A DNA stretch of 42,344 nucleotides, taken from Omnitrophica bacterium RIFCSPLOWO2_12_FULL_50_11 (lineage in GTDB: Bacteria; Omnitrophota; Omnitrophia; Omnitrophales; Danuiimicrobiaceae). The notes under the pieces are model-generated. The model saw only the letters and a list, made by a program, of their open reading frames with translations, searched no databases and was not told where the DNA came from. The stretch lies in the NCBI GenBank assembly GCA_001804315.1, contig MHFT01000028.1:42544-84887 (forward strand), in the 5' to 3' direction. The translations under genes and the position numbers were made by a program. This document shows positions 1 through 8,148 of this stretch, piece after piece. The stretch's first letter is position 1. Each line of letters starts with the position of its first letter.

Positions 1-37
1 AAACTCGCGCCCCTTTAGAAACAGACAAGAACAGACA

Positions 38-106
38 AGGTGCCAGGCACCAAAAAGGGGACGGGCTATACTTCTCTGCCTGTCCCCTTTTTGGTGCCTG
101 GCACCT
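38..106. repeat. Long inverted repeat with GGTGCCAGGCACC palindromes (REP-like, terminator-like)
   Basis: Two 29-bp arms (38-66 and 78-106) are complementary with one mismatch and enclose an 11-nt loop. Each arm carries the palindrome GGTGCCAGGCACC joined to AAAAAGGGGAC. A run of T follows the right arm at 106-111, so plus-strand transcripts could terminate here. It lies just beyond the 3' end of the minus-strand lipoprotein gene. Related pieces (AAAAAGGGGAC arms and a GGTGCCAGGTACC core) recur at 31444-31521 and near 31590, which marks a dispersed repeat family and not a single terminator. Confidence 0.8.
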
Positions 107-162
107 TTTTTGTGTTTTTCGCTGCTTTTAAGGTCTGTAAACTAAGGTACTGCTTTCGTGAC

Positions 163-603
163 CTACTCGCTATGTGCCATAGCTTTTTCCGCCACCGCGG
201 CTTGCGCGATCGTGGCATCAATGCGACTTAGAAACTCTCCTCCTTGCCTGAGCGCTTGTGAATCCGGCTCTAGTGCAACCGATGTTTGGCGCGGACCGAC
301 CCGCCTGACTCGAAAACGGGCTACCTCTTTATCCCGGTCAAAGAGGTGGCCAAATTGGGTATTTCTCAATACAAGCAATCCCGTTTCTTTCTCTGTCTCC
401 TCCAAAATCCAATTTGGAAATTTATCCAGTGCTTCAACCGTCTTCAAATAGGTGTAATCGTAAGGCCGGTCGTAAACGAGCACCTGATCGTAACGAGGAG
501 GCTCAGATACCGGAGATGTGAGGAAAGCGCAGCCTGTTGTGAAAGCGAAGGCCAAAGCAGTAATACTCACCGTCAGAAAATGCTTCCTCGGACGTTTGCT
601 CAT
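163..603 (-). CDS. Putative lipoprotein
   Basis: A 146-residue protein with a clear lipoprotein signal: basic N terminus (MSKRPRKHF), hydrophobic core, and lipobox FTTGC with the acylated Cys at about residue 25. The mature part is soluble and mixed alpha/beta in character, with no motif I recognise. It is the last gene of a minus-strand series; its start is 38 bp after the stop of the 1644-codon outer-membrane protein gene, so co-transcription is likely. The context suggests an envelope accessory protein, possibly anchored in the outer membrane beside the two barrel-type proteins upstream. Specific function unknown. Confidence 0.8.
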   Translation of the reverse strand: MSKRPRKHFLTVSITALAFAFTTGCAFLTSPVSEPPRYDQVLVYDRPYDYTYLKTVEALDKFPNWILEETEKETGLLVLRNTQFGHLFDRDKEVARFRVRRVGPRQTSVALEPDSQALRQGGEFLSRIDATIAQAAVAEKAMAHSE

Positions 604-641
604 CTCAAATGAATTCTAACGAAAAGCATTCCGGCAAACAA

Positions 642-3600
642 CTAAAATTTCCCGCTCAGGCGGGTGAAAAAACCGTGGCGGGAGTAATCGTTCACGAATC
701 GCAAGTCATCATCAAAGTGTGTGAAGTTGTAGCCCACGCCCAAACGGACATAGTCCAAAATCTCGCGGTCAAGCTCGAGAAGCACTCCCTGCTTCAAGTC
801 TTCTAAAAGCTCAAAGCCCCAAAGCATCCGGTACTCAAAAACGAAGTCCCATTTCCGGATGACGTGGAAATTAAACCGATTCACCCACAGGAAATTGCCA
901 ATGTAAAACGCATCCCCTTCGGCCTCGAGCGAGGTCCTTCGGTACGCCAATTTCTCAACCAGGTCGACATAAGGCGGAAGAGCGGCATAGCCAAATTCAA
1001 GCGCAAAGAGATGGGCTGATTCATCCACTTCGATTCCGAAGATATCGGGCGTATTGAATTGGCTTTGCGCTCCTTTTTCAGTAAGCCACGTGTAACGCGT
1101 CAAGATATTAAATTGATTGTCCAGAATCGGTCGATAGGCAAGCCCTACGTTAAGCTCTGTGAAAGCAGCGTCGGTTCGAAAGCTCCAGTCTGTAAAACGG
1201 TTCGTATCGGAACGATTAAATCTCGCTGAAAAACGGACGACATCACTTATCTTCCAGTCCAACGTATCACGAAACAGCCAGTGAATTCGGTCCTCAACGC
1301 CCTGATCGTATCGGAATTCATACCGACTAATCAACTTCAACACGTCTCGGTCCAAATAACTCACCTCTGCCGCTGCGCTGTTCCGATGCGAATTCACTGC
1401 TGTAATGTCACGAAGATAACTTCGTTCAAAACTCCCGCCCACGCGCCAGCGATCGCTGAGCTTCCGATCATAACCGAGAATGGACGCCTCACGCTCCCCT
1501 TTGCGATAACTGGAATAGTCCCGTTCACTATAAAAACGGCTCTTTGAATTCACCTGGGTCGAACTGCCGATCGTCGTATTCATCACACGGTCGCGCCCTT
1601 CCACACTGGGTCCAGAGCTCAAGGTCGCATAAGCTTTATTCGTCTCCGACGTCGGCACATCAAATGAAAGCTTGGTTGAATCACCGACGTTCCCCACCAT
1701 CTGTTCAAGCTGCACTGTCCCTTTCCCGTCCATTACCTTTGCCTGAACGCCGCCTCCAAACTGCTGGTTCGCAGCCCCAGACGCAACCTGGGCTCTCACA
1801 TAAGGCATGATGTCTTCGGTCACACGATACCCTGCTTTAACGCCGACTGCGTTCTTAAACTGGACGTCATCCAACGCGGTGGTCAGACTCCGGGTAGACG
1901 CGGGATAAATATCAACATTCTGATTTCGATATTCTGTCGTGACGAGATAGTGGTCGTACTCGGCTTTCAATTGGGCACTGTGAATTCTGCCTTCTTCCGG
2001 ACTGGTCACAAAAACAGTCGACCGGTTCTCGGGATCCGTTGACTTTTGCGTATCATACCGGTAACGAAGCTCGACGTGCTCCCCCGCGCTTTGATTCACT
2101 TCGACACCTGTCTTCCGCGTTCCTGCCTGACGAATTAAATCTGCATTAGAAAAGCCGGGGTGAACTTCCTCGACATATCCAGAAACTTCCGTATCCGTTT
2201 TCAATTTCGTTTGAGCCTTGATGAGATAGGCGTCATCAAAGAGACGGTTCGCTTTTTTAATCCACGTGTTTCCCGTTTGCACATCGGTAAACGTAATCCC
2301 GCTGTCAAAAGAAATCGCGTTTCGTATCGTACGCCGTTCGGTTCTTGCGTATTCGGCTACAACTTTGGTATTCCGGCCAAACTTTCCAACGAGGTCTACG
2401 CCCCTCAGATCATAATCCCCGCCCGGGCGCCGATCCTCTACCGCAGTTCCTCCCACCCGCAAATGATCCCCAAGATGCATAAATCCGCGGATCCCGTTGT
2501 TCCGGTCCTCCGTAGATCCCTGAGGATCAAACTCGTAGTCCACAATCAAATAGTTTTCACCTCCGCTGCGGATGTCATCTGATACAGTCCAGTCACTAAA
2601 ACCCGCGGTGGAAAAAAGCGGCGTTGTTAAAATGATCCTGCCTCCGTCATAATCGATCTCATAATCCGTTCCGTAGATAAGATCTCGGCTCGCGATCGTC
2701 ATGCCTTGGATTTTATCCCGCAGCTCCAAGCGAACTTTCTCACTCCCTTCAATCACATTTTTATTCCGCAAATAATAGCGCGATCCTCCGGCGCCCAAAA
2801 ACTCGTTGTGATCCGCAAGTTGATCCACATCTGCGCTGTAAACCGCAAAGCCGCGCTTGGCATCGCCGTAACGCGTTGTCGAAAGTGTTTCGTAATGAAG
2901 CTTGAGGCCTGAAAAGGTCCGGCTGTGGGTCGAAAGCTCAGTGTCTCTAAAATCCGTATGAAAGCTTCCCCATTTCGCAAACGACCGGTCCATCTCCGCC
3001 AAGACGTAAAAACGCTGTTTCGTGTCATAGGCATCGTAACTAATTTCAGAGTCATCTCCATAAACCGGATAATAAAGATCGGGATCCAGATTCGTGAAAA
3101 GTTCCCGTCTCGGATCGTCCGTGTCATAACGGCCCGTGACAAGAAACTTGCCTTTGATCTTCCCTTTTAAATAAAATGCGAGCCGGCCGTCTTCATAAAA
3201 GCCGTGCTCAAAACGGTCGTCACGCCCAACTACTTCCAAATTTCCACGGCCAAAATTGGCGCCAAGCTCCTCCTCCCCAAGCCCTACCATAAAAAAGTAG
3301 CTTTCCTTAAGTGCCACCTCTTCTTGATGGGAAAGCGAATTCCCTTCCGGATCCGTCGTTGTCACGATAATCGATTGATTCCCGGGCGGCGCATAGAACT
3401 CGGTCTGAAACGTCCCATCCAAATTGACTCCAATGGACTCCCCGTTCACAGCAACTGTATTCCACGGAACCGTTTTTCCCCGCACCAAAACCTTCGGCTT
3501 TGCAACCATGGGAATACTTCGCTTTCCATCACGGTCAATCGACATGTTGCCTACTGACGGAACATCAATTTTAGGCTCATCGGCCGCGTGCGAATCAAGT

Positions 3601-5576
3601 TTGCTTACCACCCGAAAGTATTGAAGAGGTGTCCAGTCTTCCCGTCCTTCGGAGTCACGCACAATCAAGCGGTAGGAATAGGTGCCGCTCTCCACGGCTT
3701 CTTGTTGAGTGGTCTGGCCGTTCCACGGAGCCTCAATGGGCGGTGGACCAAGACCGTATCCGGTCCACACTTCGTCCCCGAATTGATCTCTGATTTCCAT
3801 CCGCCATCCAGAAACGAGATCCGCGTAATTGGTCCTCACCTTAAACACTGGATCTTTCTCAAAAAAACCAATACCCATTCGAAGCACATCCGGTTCGAGC
3901 TTTATGGAAAGCTCGGGCTTTGCCAAGTCAACGCCTTGGGTAATGAGAACGTTCAGTTGATCTCGATATTGCCTTGGGATTTGGGGTTCTGGAAGTTTCA
4001 CCGCAAAATTGACGACGTTCAACATCCCTTCTGTGTTTTTAACTAAGACCGATTCCTCGGTGATGAATTTCGTTGCTTGCGGGAGCGTATGTCCATCGAT
4101 CTTGACAACGTGTCGGCCAGGCTTAACGGCCGGAATGTGATAACGCCCGTAAGGATCGGTCACGACGACAATTCCTTCTTCCGTCGCTAGTTTCACGCCG
4201 GGTATGCCATGTTCTCCTTCGTCCTGCACGGCGTTTTCATTTTGGTCGTCATAAACTTTTCCAACGGTGATTCCTTCGTCAAAAACCGGGTCTGCCACGA
4301 CAGTTAAAATGATCCGCTTCGTCGCGGAGCGGACGGTTCCTGTCGTTTCACGCACAAAAAAAGACACTTCATATCTTTTTCCCACTTCTAGACCGCTCGA
4401 CGCGGCTAAAAGAAAACCGAGTTTCCGATTCTCACCCGAATTAATGCTCCCGATTGAAAAAATGCGAGACCCTTCTCTGGAATTAACCGCCACTCCGTCC
4501 AACCGTGACGCTGAATCAATGAAAGTAAAACCTTCCGGTATGGTCGCAACCAGTTCTAAATTACTCCGAGTTTCTGCGGAGACGTTTTTGATCCGGCTGC
4601 TGATAAAGGTGGCCCCGCCTTTCGTCACCCGCGGCTTTGAAGCTGAAGTGTCGATCACGATCGGGTATCTCGAAATGGTTCCAACCGCATCATCAAACGC
4701 CACAGTCGTAGCTCCACCACCTTCCGGGTCGTTAATCTCCAGCGTAAAGACAACTTCCCTTGTCCCCGCTGGAGCAGTGGCACTCACGGTATATAGCCTA
4801 AACACATCCGGGTCGGTCACCGCATTTTCTATTTGACTACCCGTATTGAATTGCGAAAGGAGAGTTCCTTGTGCGTTCTTAAATTCAATCTTAAGCCGAG
4901 CTCCATCATTAGCAGCTCCACCGTCTACTTCAGCCAACAAGGCATAGGCGCTAAACGAAACAAAAACACCGTCGCCGACATCAGATATCTTAAACGACTG
5001 AAAAGTAAAAATATTGGATGCTGCCGCAAGCCCGGCTTCATCCAAAAGCAACACGTTGGAACCCGAACGTGGAGTGACCGGCCCACTATTGCCGGCACTC
5101 GTCCCTCTGAAAATGCCGCGGCCCGGTGTGTTGTCCCAATTGGGACGAAAGATGCCGTCTCCAAGAACATCACCCACGTTGCTCCCTAATGGTTGTTCAA
5201 AACCCGGATTCCCCAAAACATTTCTCAAACCATCTTCGACAATCGCCCAAGCAGGCGCGACGCAAGCAAACATGATCACGAAAACCAGCGACGTGGCAAT
5301 CAGCTGCTGTTGTTTCGCGCTCCGCCGGGTGTCTGTCTCGCGATTTCTCCTCCCCCCCTGCGGGGGAGGACATATCCCAAGTGAGAAGGTGGGGGGTGTT
5401 TTTTTGATGACCCCCCATCCTTCCGCCACACGTCTTGGCGGATCCGCCACGTCCTTTGGCGGAAACCTTCCCCCATCCGCCACAAAACGCGGCGAGATTC
5501 GTCCACAAAGCGTTTTGGGACGGATTCCGCCAACGCCTTGTGGCGAACAAGGGGGGAAGGGATTGACGCTAAACAT
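642..5576 (-). CDS. Large outer-membrane-type protein, N-terminal Ig-like/SdrD_B-like domains and C-terminal beta-barrel
   Basis: The ORF is 1644 codons. A signal-peptide-like stretch (RRSAKQQQ, then a hydrophobic core, then APAWA) sits about 85-112 residues in and not at the start. The roughly 85 residues before it are encoded by a hairpin-rich repeat (5347-5562), so the true start is uncertain; the only in-frame ATG after the repeat is 5273, inside the hydrophobic core. After the signal come beta-sandwich regions (NPGFEQP and a DUF11-like segment), then an SdrD_B/carboxypeptidase-regulatory-like domain (GKVYDDQNENAVQDEGE, DPYGRYHIP). The C-terminal half has alternating polar/aromatic strands and ends GFFTRLSGKF, with the terminal Phe typical of outer-membrane barrels. 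It may tether or export a surface polymer, but that is a guess. It lies 41 bp after another barrel-type gene. Confidence 0.8.
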   Translation of the reverse strand: MFSVNPFPPCSPQGVGGIRPKTLCGRISPRFVADGGRFPPKDVADPPRRVAEGWGVIKKTPPTFSLGICPPPQGGRRNRETDTRRSAKQQQLIATSLVFVIMFACVAPAWAIVEDGLRNVLGNPGFEQPLGSNVGDVLGDGIFRPNWDNTPGRGIFRGTSAGNSGPVTPRSGSNVLLLDEAGLAAASNIFTFQSFKISDVGDGVFVSFSAYALLAEVDGGAANDGARLKIEFKNAQGTLLSQFNTGSQIENAVTDPDVFRLYTVSATAPAGTREVVFTLEINDPEGGGATTVAFDDAVGTISRYPIVIDTSASKPRVTKGGATFISSRIKNVSAETRSNLELVATIPEGFTFIDSASRLDGVAVNSREGSRIFSIGSINSGENRKLGFLLAASSGLEVGKRYEVSFFVRETTGTVRSATKRIILTVVADPVFDEGITVGKVYDDQNENAVQDEGEHGIPGVKLATEEGIVVVTDPYGRYHIPAVKPGRHVVKIDGHTLPQATKFITEESVLVKNTEGMLNVVNFAVKLPEPQIPRQYRDQLNVLITQGVDLAKPELSIKLEPDVLRMGIGFFEKDPVFKVRTNYADLVSGWRMEIRDQFGDEVWTGYGLGPPPIEAPWNGQTTQQEAVESGTYSYRLIVRDSEGREDWTPLQYFRVVSKLDSHAADEPKIDVPSVGNMSIDRDGKRSIPMVAKPKVLVRGKTVPWNTVAVNGESIGVNLDGTFQTEFYAPPGNQSIIVTTTDPEGNSLSHQEEVALKESYFFMVGLGEEELGANFGRGNLEVVGRDDRFEHGFYEDGRLAFYLKGKIKGKFLVTGRYDTDDPRRELFTNLDPDLYYPVYGDDSEISYDAYDTKQRFYVLAEMDRSFAKWGSFHTDFRDTELSTHSRTFSGLKLHYETLSTTRYGDAKRGFAVYSADVDQLADHNEFLGAGGSRYYLRNKNVIEGSEKVRLELRDKIQGMTIASRDLIYGTDYEIDYDGGRIILTTPLFSTAGFSDWTVSDDIRSGGENYLIVDYEFDPQGSTEDRNNGIRGFMHLGDHLRVGGTAVEDRRPGGDYDLRGVDLVGKFGRNTKVVAEYARTERRTIRNAISFDSGITFTDVQTGNTWIKKANRLFDDAYLIKAQTKLKTDTEVSGYVEEVHPGFSNADLIRQAGTRKTGVEVNQSAGEHVELRYRYDTQKSTDPENRSTVFVTSPEEGRIHSAQLKAEYDHYLVTTEYRNQNVDIYPASTRSLTTALDDVQFKNAVGVKAGYRVTEDIMPYVRAQVASGAANQQFGGGVQAKVMDGKGTVQLEQMVGNVGDSTKLSFDVPTSETNKAYATLSSGPSVEGRDRVMNTTIGSSTQVNSKSRFYSERDYSSYRKGEREASILGYDRKLSDRWRVGGSFERSYLRDITAVNSHRNSAAAEVSYLDRDVLKLISRYEFRYDQGVEDRIHWLFRDTLDWKISDVVRFSARFNRSDTNRFTDWSFRTDAAFTELNVGLAYRPILDNQFNILTRYTWLTEKGAQSQFNTPDIFGIEVDESAHLFALEFGYAALPPYVDLVEKLAYRRTSLEAEGDAFYIGNFLWVNRFNFHVIRKWDFVFEYRMLWGFELLEDLKQGVLLELDREILDYVRLGVGYNFTHFDDDLRFVNDYSRHGFFTRLSGKF
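5347..5562. repeat. MITE-like repeat block with tandem 21-bp hairpins
   Basis: The block contains CTCCCCCC/GGGGGGAG-type complementary tracts, a GGGGGG-T-tract-CCCCCC hairpin, and several short hairpins with TCCGCC...GGCGGA arms: 5422-5442, 5443-5463 (directly abutting), 5476-5496, a variant at 5501-5521, and 5526-5547. The element at 31918-32120 has the same layout (C-rich hairpin, ATATCC, two abutting 21-mers). It occupies the 5' end of the 1644-codon ORF and appears to have displaced that gene's native start. Confidence 0.75.
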
Positions 5577-5617
5577 CTCTCAAAAGGCGCTCGTTGACTT
5601 GCTTAGCGTCTCTCATC

Positions 5618-7183
5618 CTAAAACCGCTTGTACGATGTTTTAATGCCGATGAACCAGTCGTGGCTGGGCTTATTGGCCGGCTCTTTCGCAAGGGGATACT
5701 GAGCCCCGCCGATGCCAACGTACTCGGCAAATATTTTCGTGAGGAATAACCACTCGTTGTTCTGGAATTGGTAGCTTCGAAACGGCATCCATCGGATACC
5801 GGCGATCGCGAGAAACCGGTTCTGAGAAAAAATCCCGACTCGATTGCGGTTCGCAATATGATCCACGCGGAGATAAGGCATCAAGGTGAGCTCGTCATTG
5901 ATCGGATTCTTAGGCAACTGGAACGTCGGCCATTTGAGACCGAGAATGACGGAAGAATTTAAAATCCACGAATTAAATGAATCGATCGAAGAAAAATCAC
6001 TTCGCTGAAATCGATAGCTTCCGAAATATTCACCCCAAACGAAGTCCCGGATCCAATCCGAAACCTGATCGCGCGGGGTTTCGATCCAGGACGGCGGATT
6101 GAGGTCGAGGCCCCACTCGTAAAAGATGTCGCCGCCTACCCACAGATCCGTGTCGCGGCTTCCGGTAATCTCGTCCGTCAGATTTTTCCGTTCCATATAT
6201 TGAATGAAGAACCGCCAGTTGCGCATAAAATTGAGCACCTGGAGTCCGTCGATATTGTAGTTGTAAAAATAAGCCACACGGCCAAACGGCCGGTATTCAA
6301 GTCCCGCAATTAAATCCAAGTGGCTTGGAAAATTTTTTCCATTCGACTCGAGTGCCATCGTCGCTTCCACATAAGGATCAATCGTCGGCTCTCCAATAAA
6401 GCGGATCCCTTTAAAGACAAGCCGGTTCGTCCAAAAACCGACTTGGGAGTTAAATGCGGGCGCGTCGAAGTTCGTAAACCGGTAGCTCGTCTCGCCGAAA
6501 GCTTGCCACAGAATTCTCTCACTCAGAGCGGTCCCGCTCAGAACTCCAAACGGCCGTTCACCGACATCCAGCCAGTCCAACATCTTGAGCGCGAGTTCTT
6601 CTTCAGCGATAAAGTTGGCGCGAATTTCTTCAGGCGTCGGGGCGGGTTCCTCAGGAAAGTATTCGGTCACAAGCTCGAGCGCCCGGTCAAAGGCACCTCC
6701 ACCAGCTTCAATGGCGGCTTTTACTTCTACAATCTTCGCCTTCGCTCCCTCCAAAGAATCAAAAGCTCGTTGCCCAACCCAAAAGCGGGGGGCGAGTGTG
6801 CCGTCTTTGGCAATGAGCGGCAATTCTTTGATCGGAATCCGCTCAAAAAATATCTTTCTCGCATTCTTATCGAGAAACAAATTTGCTTCGTCGATCGAGC
6901 GGATGTTTTTGAGGACGCGGCTTTCTAATACGGGATCCTCAAAATTGGTGACCACGGCAAATTCGGAATTACGGCCGCGTGTGTTGTCGCGAACAAGCAA
7001 AAAACCAACCGTTTCGTAGACGTCGTACTTGAGCTTTAAGGCGGGAGGGGCATAAAAGGTGTCGCGAAAGAGAAAATTAACCGGCGGCTCTTGGGAGGCT
7101 TGAGCTCGCGCAAACGGCACATGAATCGCGAGAAGGTGGGCGATCGTAAAAATCGAAACGAAGGCTTTAACCGAGACGGTCAT
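5618..7183 (-). CDS. Outer-membrane beta-barrel-like protein
   Basis: A 521-residue protein with a Sec signal peptide (MTVSVKAF, hydrophobic core, PFARAQA cleavage region). Residues about 30-215 are mixed, with a helical stretch rich in Glu/Ala. The second half is strongly aromatic and strand-like (YRFTNFDAP, YFYNYNIDG, WRFFIQYMERKN) and the C terminus is KTSYKRF with terminal Phe, as expected of a barrel inserted by the BAM machinery. I cannot name a family with certainty; the pattern resembles barrel components of polysaccharide secretion systems. It begins 33 bp after dapB and precedes the large outer-membrane protein, all on the minus strand. Confidence 0.75.
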   Translation of the reverse strand: MTVSVKAFVSIFTIAHLLAIHVPFARAQASQEPPVNFLFRDTFYAPPALKLKYDVYETVGFLLVRDNTRGRNSEFAVVTNFEDPVLESRVLKNIRSIDEANLFLDKNARKIFFERIPIKELPLIAKDGTLAPRFWVGQRAFDSLEGAKAKIVEVKAAIEAGGGAFDRALELVTEYFPEEPAPTPEEIRANFIAEEELALKMLDWLDVGERPFGVLSGTALSERILWQAFGETSYRFTNFDAPAFNSQVGFWTNRLVFKGIRFIGEPTIDPYVEATMALESNGKNFPSHLDLIAGLEYRPFGRVAYFYNYNIDGLQVLNFMRNWRFFIQYMERKNLTDEITGSRDTDLWVGGDIFYEWGLDLNPPSWIETPRDQVSDWIRDFVWGEYFGSYRFQRSDFSSIDSFNSWILNSSVILGLKWPTFQLPKNPINDELTLMPYLRVDHIANRNRVGIFSQNRFLAIAGIRWMPFRSYQFQNNEWLFLTKIFAEYVGIGGAQYPLAKEPANKPSHDWFIGIKTSYKRF

Positions 7184-7216
7184 GATAAGTGCCAGCTATA
7201 AGAACAGCGCACACGT

Positions 7217-8029
7217 TTACAAACCCAACACCTGCCGCATGTTGTACAAACCGCTCTTTTTTTTCACAATAAATTTCGCGGCGATTAAGGCGCCGTAACC
7301 AAAAGCCTCCCGCGATGACGCTTCGTGCGTGAGGCGAAGCCGCTCTCCATCCGCAAGAAACAAAATGGTATGGCGGCCGACGGTATCACCCCCACGGATC
7401 GCGTGGATGCCGATCGTACCGGACTTCCTTTCGCCTATTAATCCTTTTCGGCCAAAGACGGCATTTCTTGCTAGATTAATTTGCCGTGCTTTCGCTGCCA
7501 AATTCGCCATCTCAATTGCGGTGCCGCTCGGCGCATCCTTTTTATGCCGGTGGTGCTCCTCGACGATTTCTACGTCATAGCGCTGATCGAGACGGGCACT
7601 CACGAAAGAGACGAGCTGAAAAAGGAGATTCACACCCAAACTCATATTGGGTGCTTGAACGATTGCAATTTTACGTCCCGCCAGGCGCAGCTTAACACGA
7701 AATGATTTCGTAAGACCCGTTGTGCCTATGACCATCGCACGCCTTGCCTGTAGGGCAATCTCGAGGTGTTGGGGAACCGCCGCCGGATGGGTAAAGTCGA
7801 TCACGACCTGTCCGAGCCGAACGCATTCCCGAAGATCAGGGTGCACGGGGACGTTGACGGGCTCAGTTCCGATCAACTCTCCGACATCGCGGCCAACCAC
7901 AGGATGATCCGAACGCTCAAACGCGCCGGCGATACGTAGCGCCGGATCCCGATGTGCAAGGGCAAGAATGGTCCTACCCATTCGTCCTCCCGCTCCACCC
8001 ACAATGATTTTAATAGGCTGTTTTGTCAT
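7217..8029 (-). CDS. dapB: 4-hydroxy-tetrahydrodipicolinate reductase
   Basis: DapB reduces hydroxy-tetrahydrodipicolinate to tetrahydrodipicolinate with NAD(P)H in the diaminopimelate/lysine pathway (cytoplasm). The 270-residue length is normal for the family. Visible motifs are the dinucleotide-binding loop GGAGGRMGR (residues 11-19), the GTTG segment near residue 100, the catalytic/substrate signature EEHHRHKKDAPSGTA and the C-terminal GIHAIRGGDTVGRHTI. It is transcribed in the same direction as dapA, dapF and lysA but is cut off from them by a 10.4-kb giant gene, which is unusual. The 119 bp upstream hold only degenerate REP-like sequence (a CGTCATTGCG start near 8046). It is probably read through from the giant gene's promoter or from an unseen one. 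Confidence 0.96.
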   Translation of the reverse strand: MTKQPIKIIVGGAGGRMGRTILALAHRDPALRIAGAFERSDHPVVGRDVGELIGTEPVNVPVHPDLRECVRLGQVVIDFTHPAAVPQHLEIALQARRAMVIGTTGLTKSFRVKLRLAGRKIAIVQAPNMSLGVNLLFQLVSFVSARLDQRYDVEIVEEHHRHKKDAPSGTAIEMANLAAKARQINLARNAVFGRKGLIGERKSGTIGIHAIRGGDTVGRHTILFLADGERLRLTHEASSREAFGYGALIAAKFIVKKKSGLYNMRQVLGL

Positions 8030-8148
8030 TGATCTATGTCTCCGTCATTGCGCGGCCGGCACTCCAAGCAGCGGGCGAAATAGTGCTTCCACAAGAAGCG
8101 AGGATGAAAAAGCGCGGGGCGCAAAAAAAGGAAAGGGGAACTGCCTTT

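Noticed and set aside
8046-8100. Full REP element between the giant gene and dapB
   Set aside because: Only a CGTCATTGCG start is visible; no matching right arm was found.
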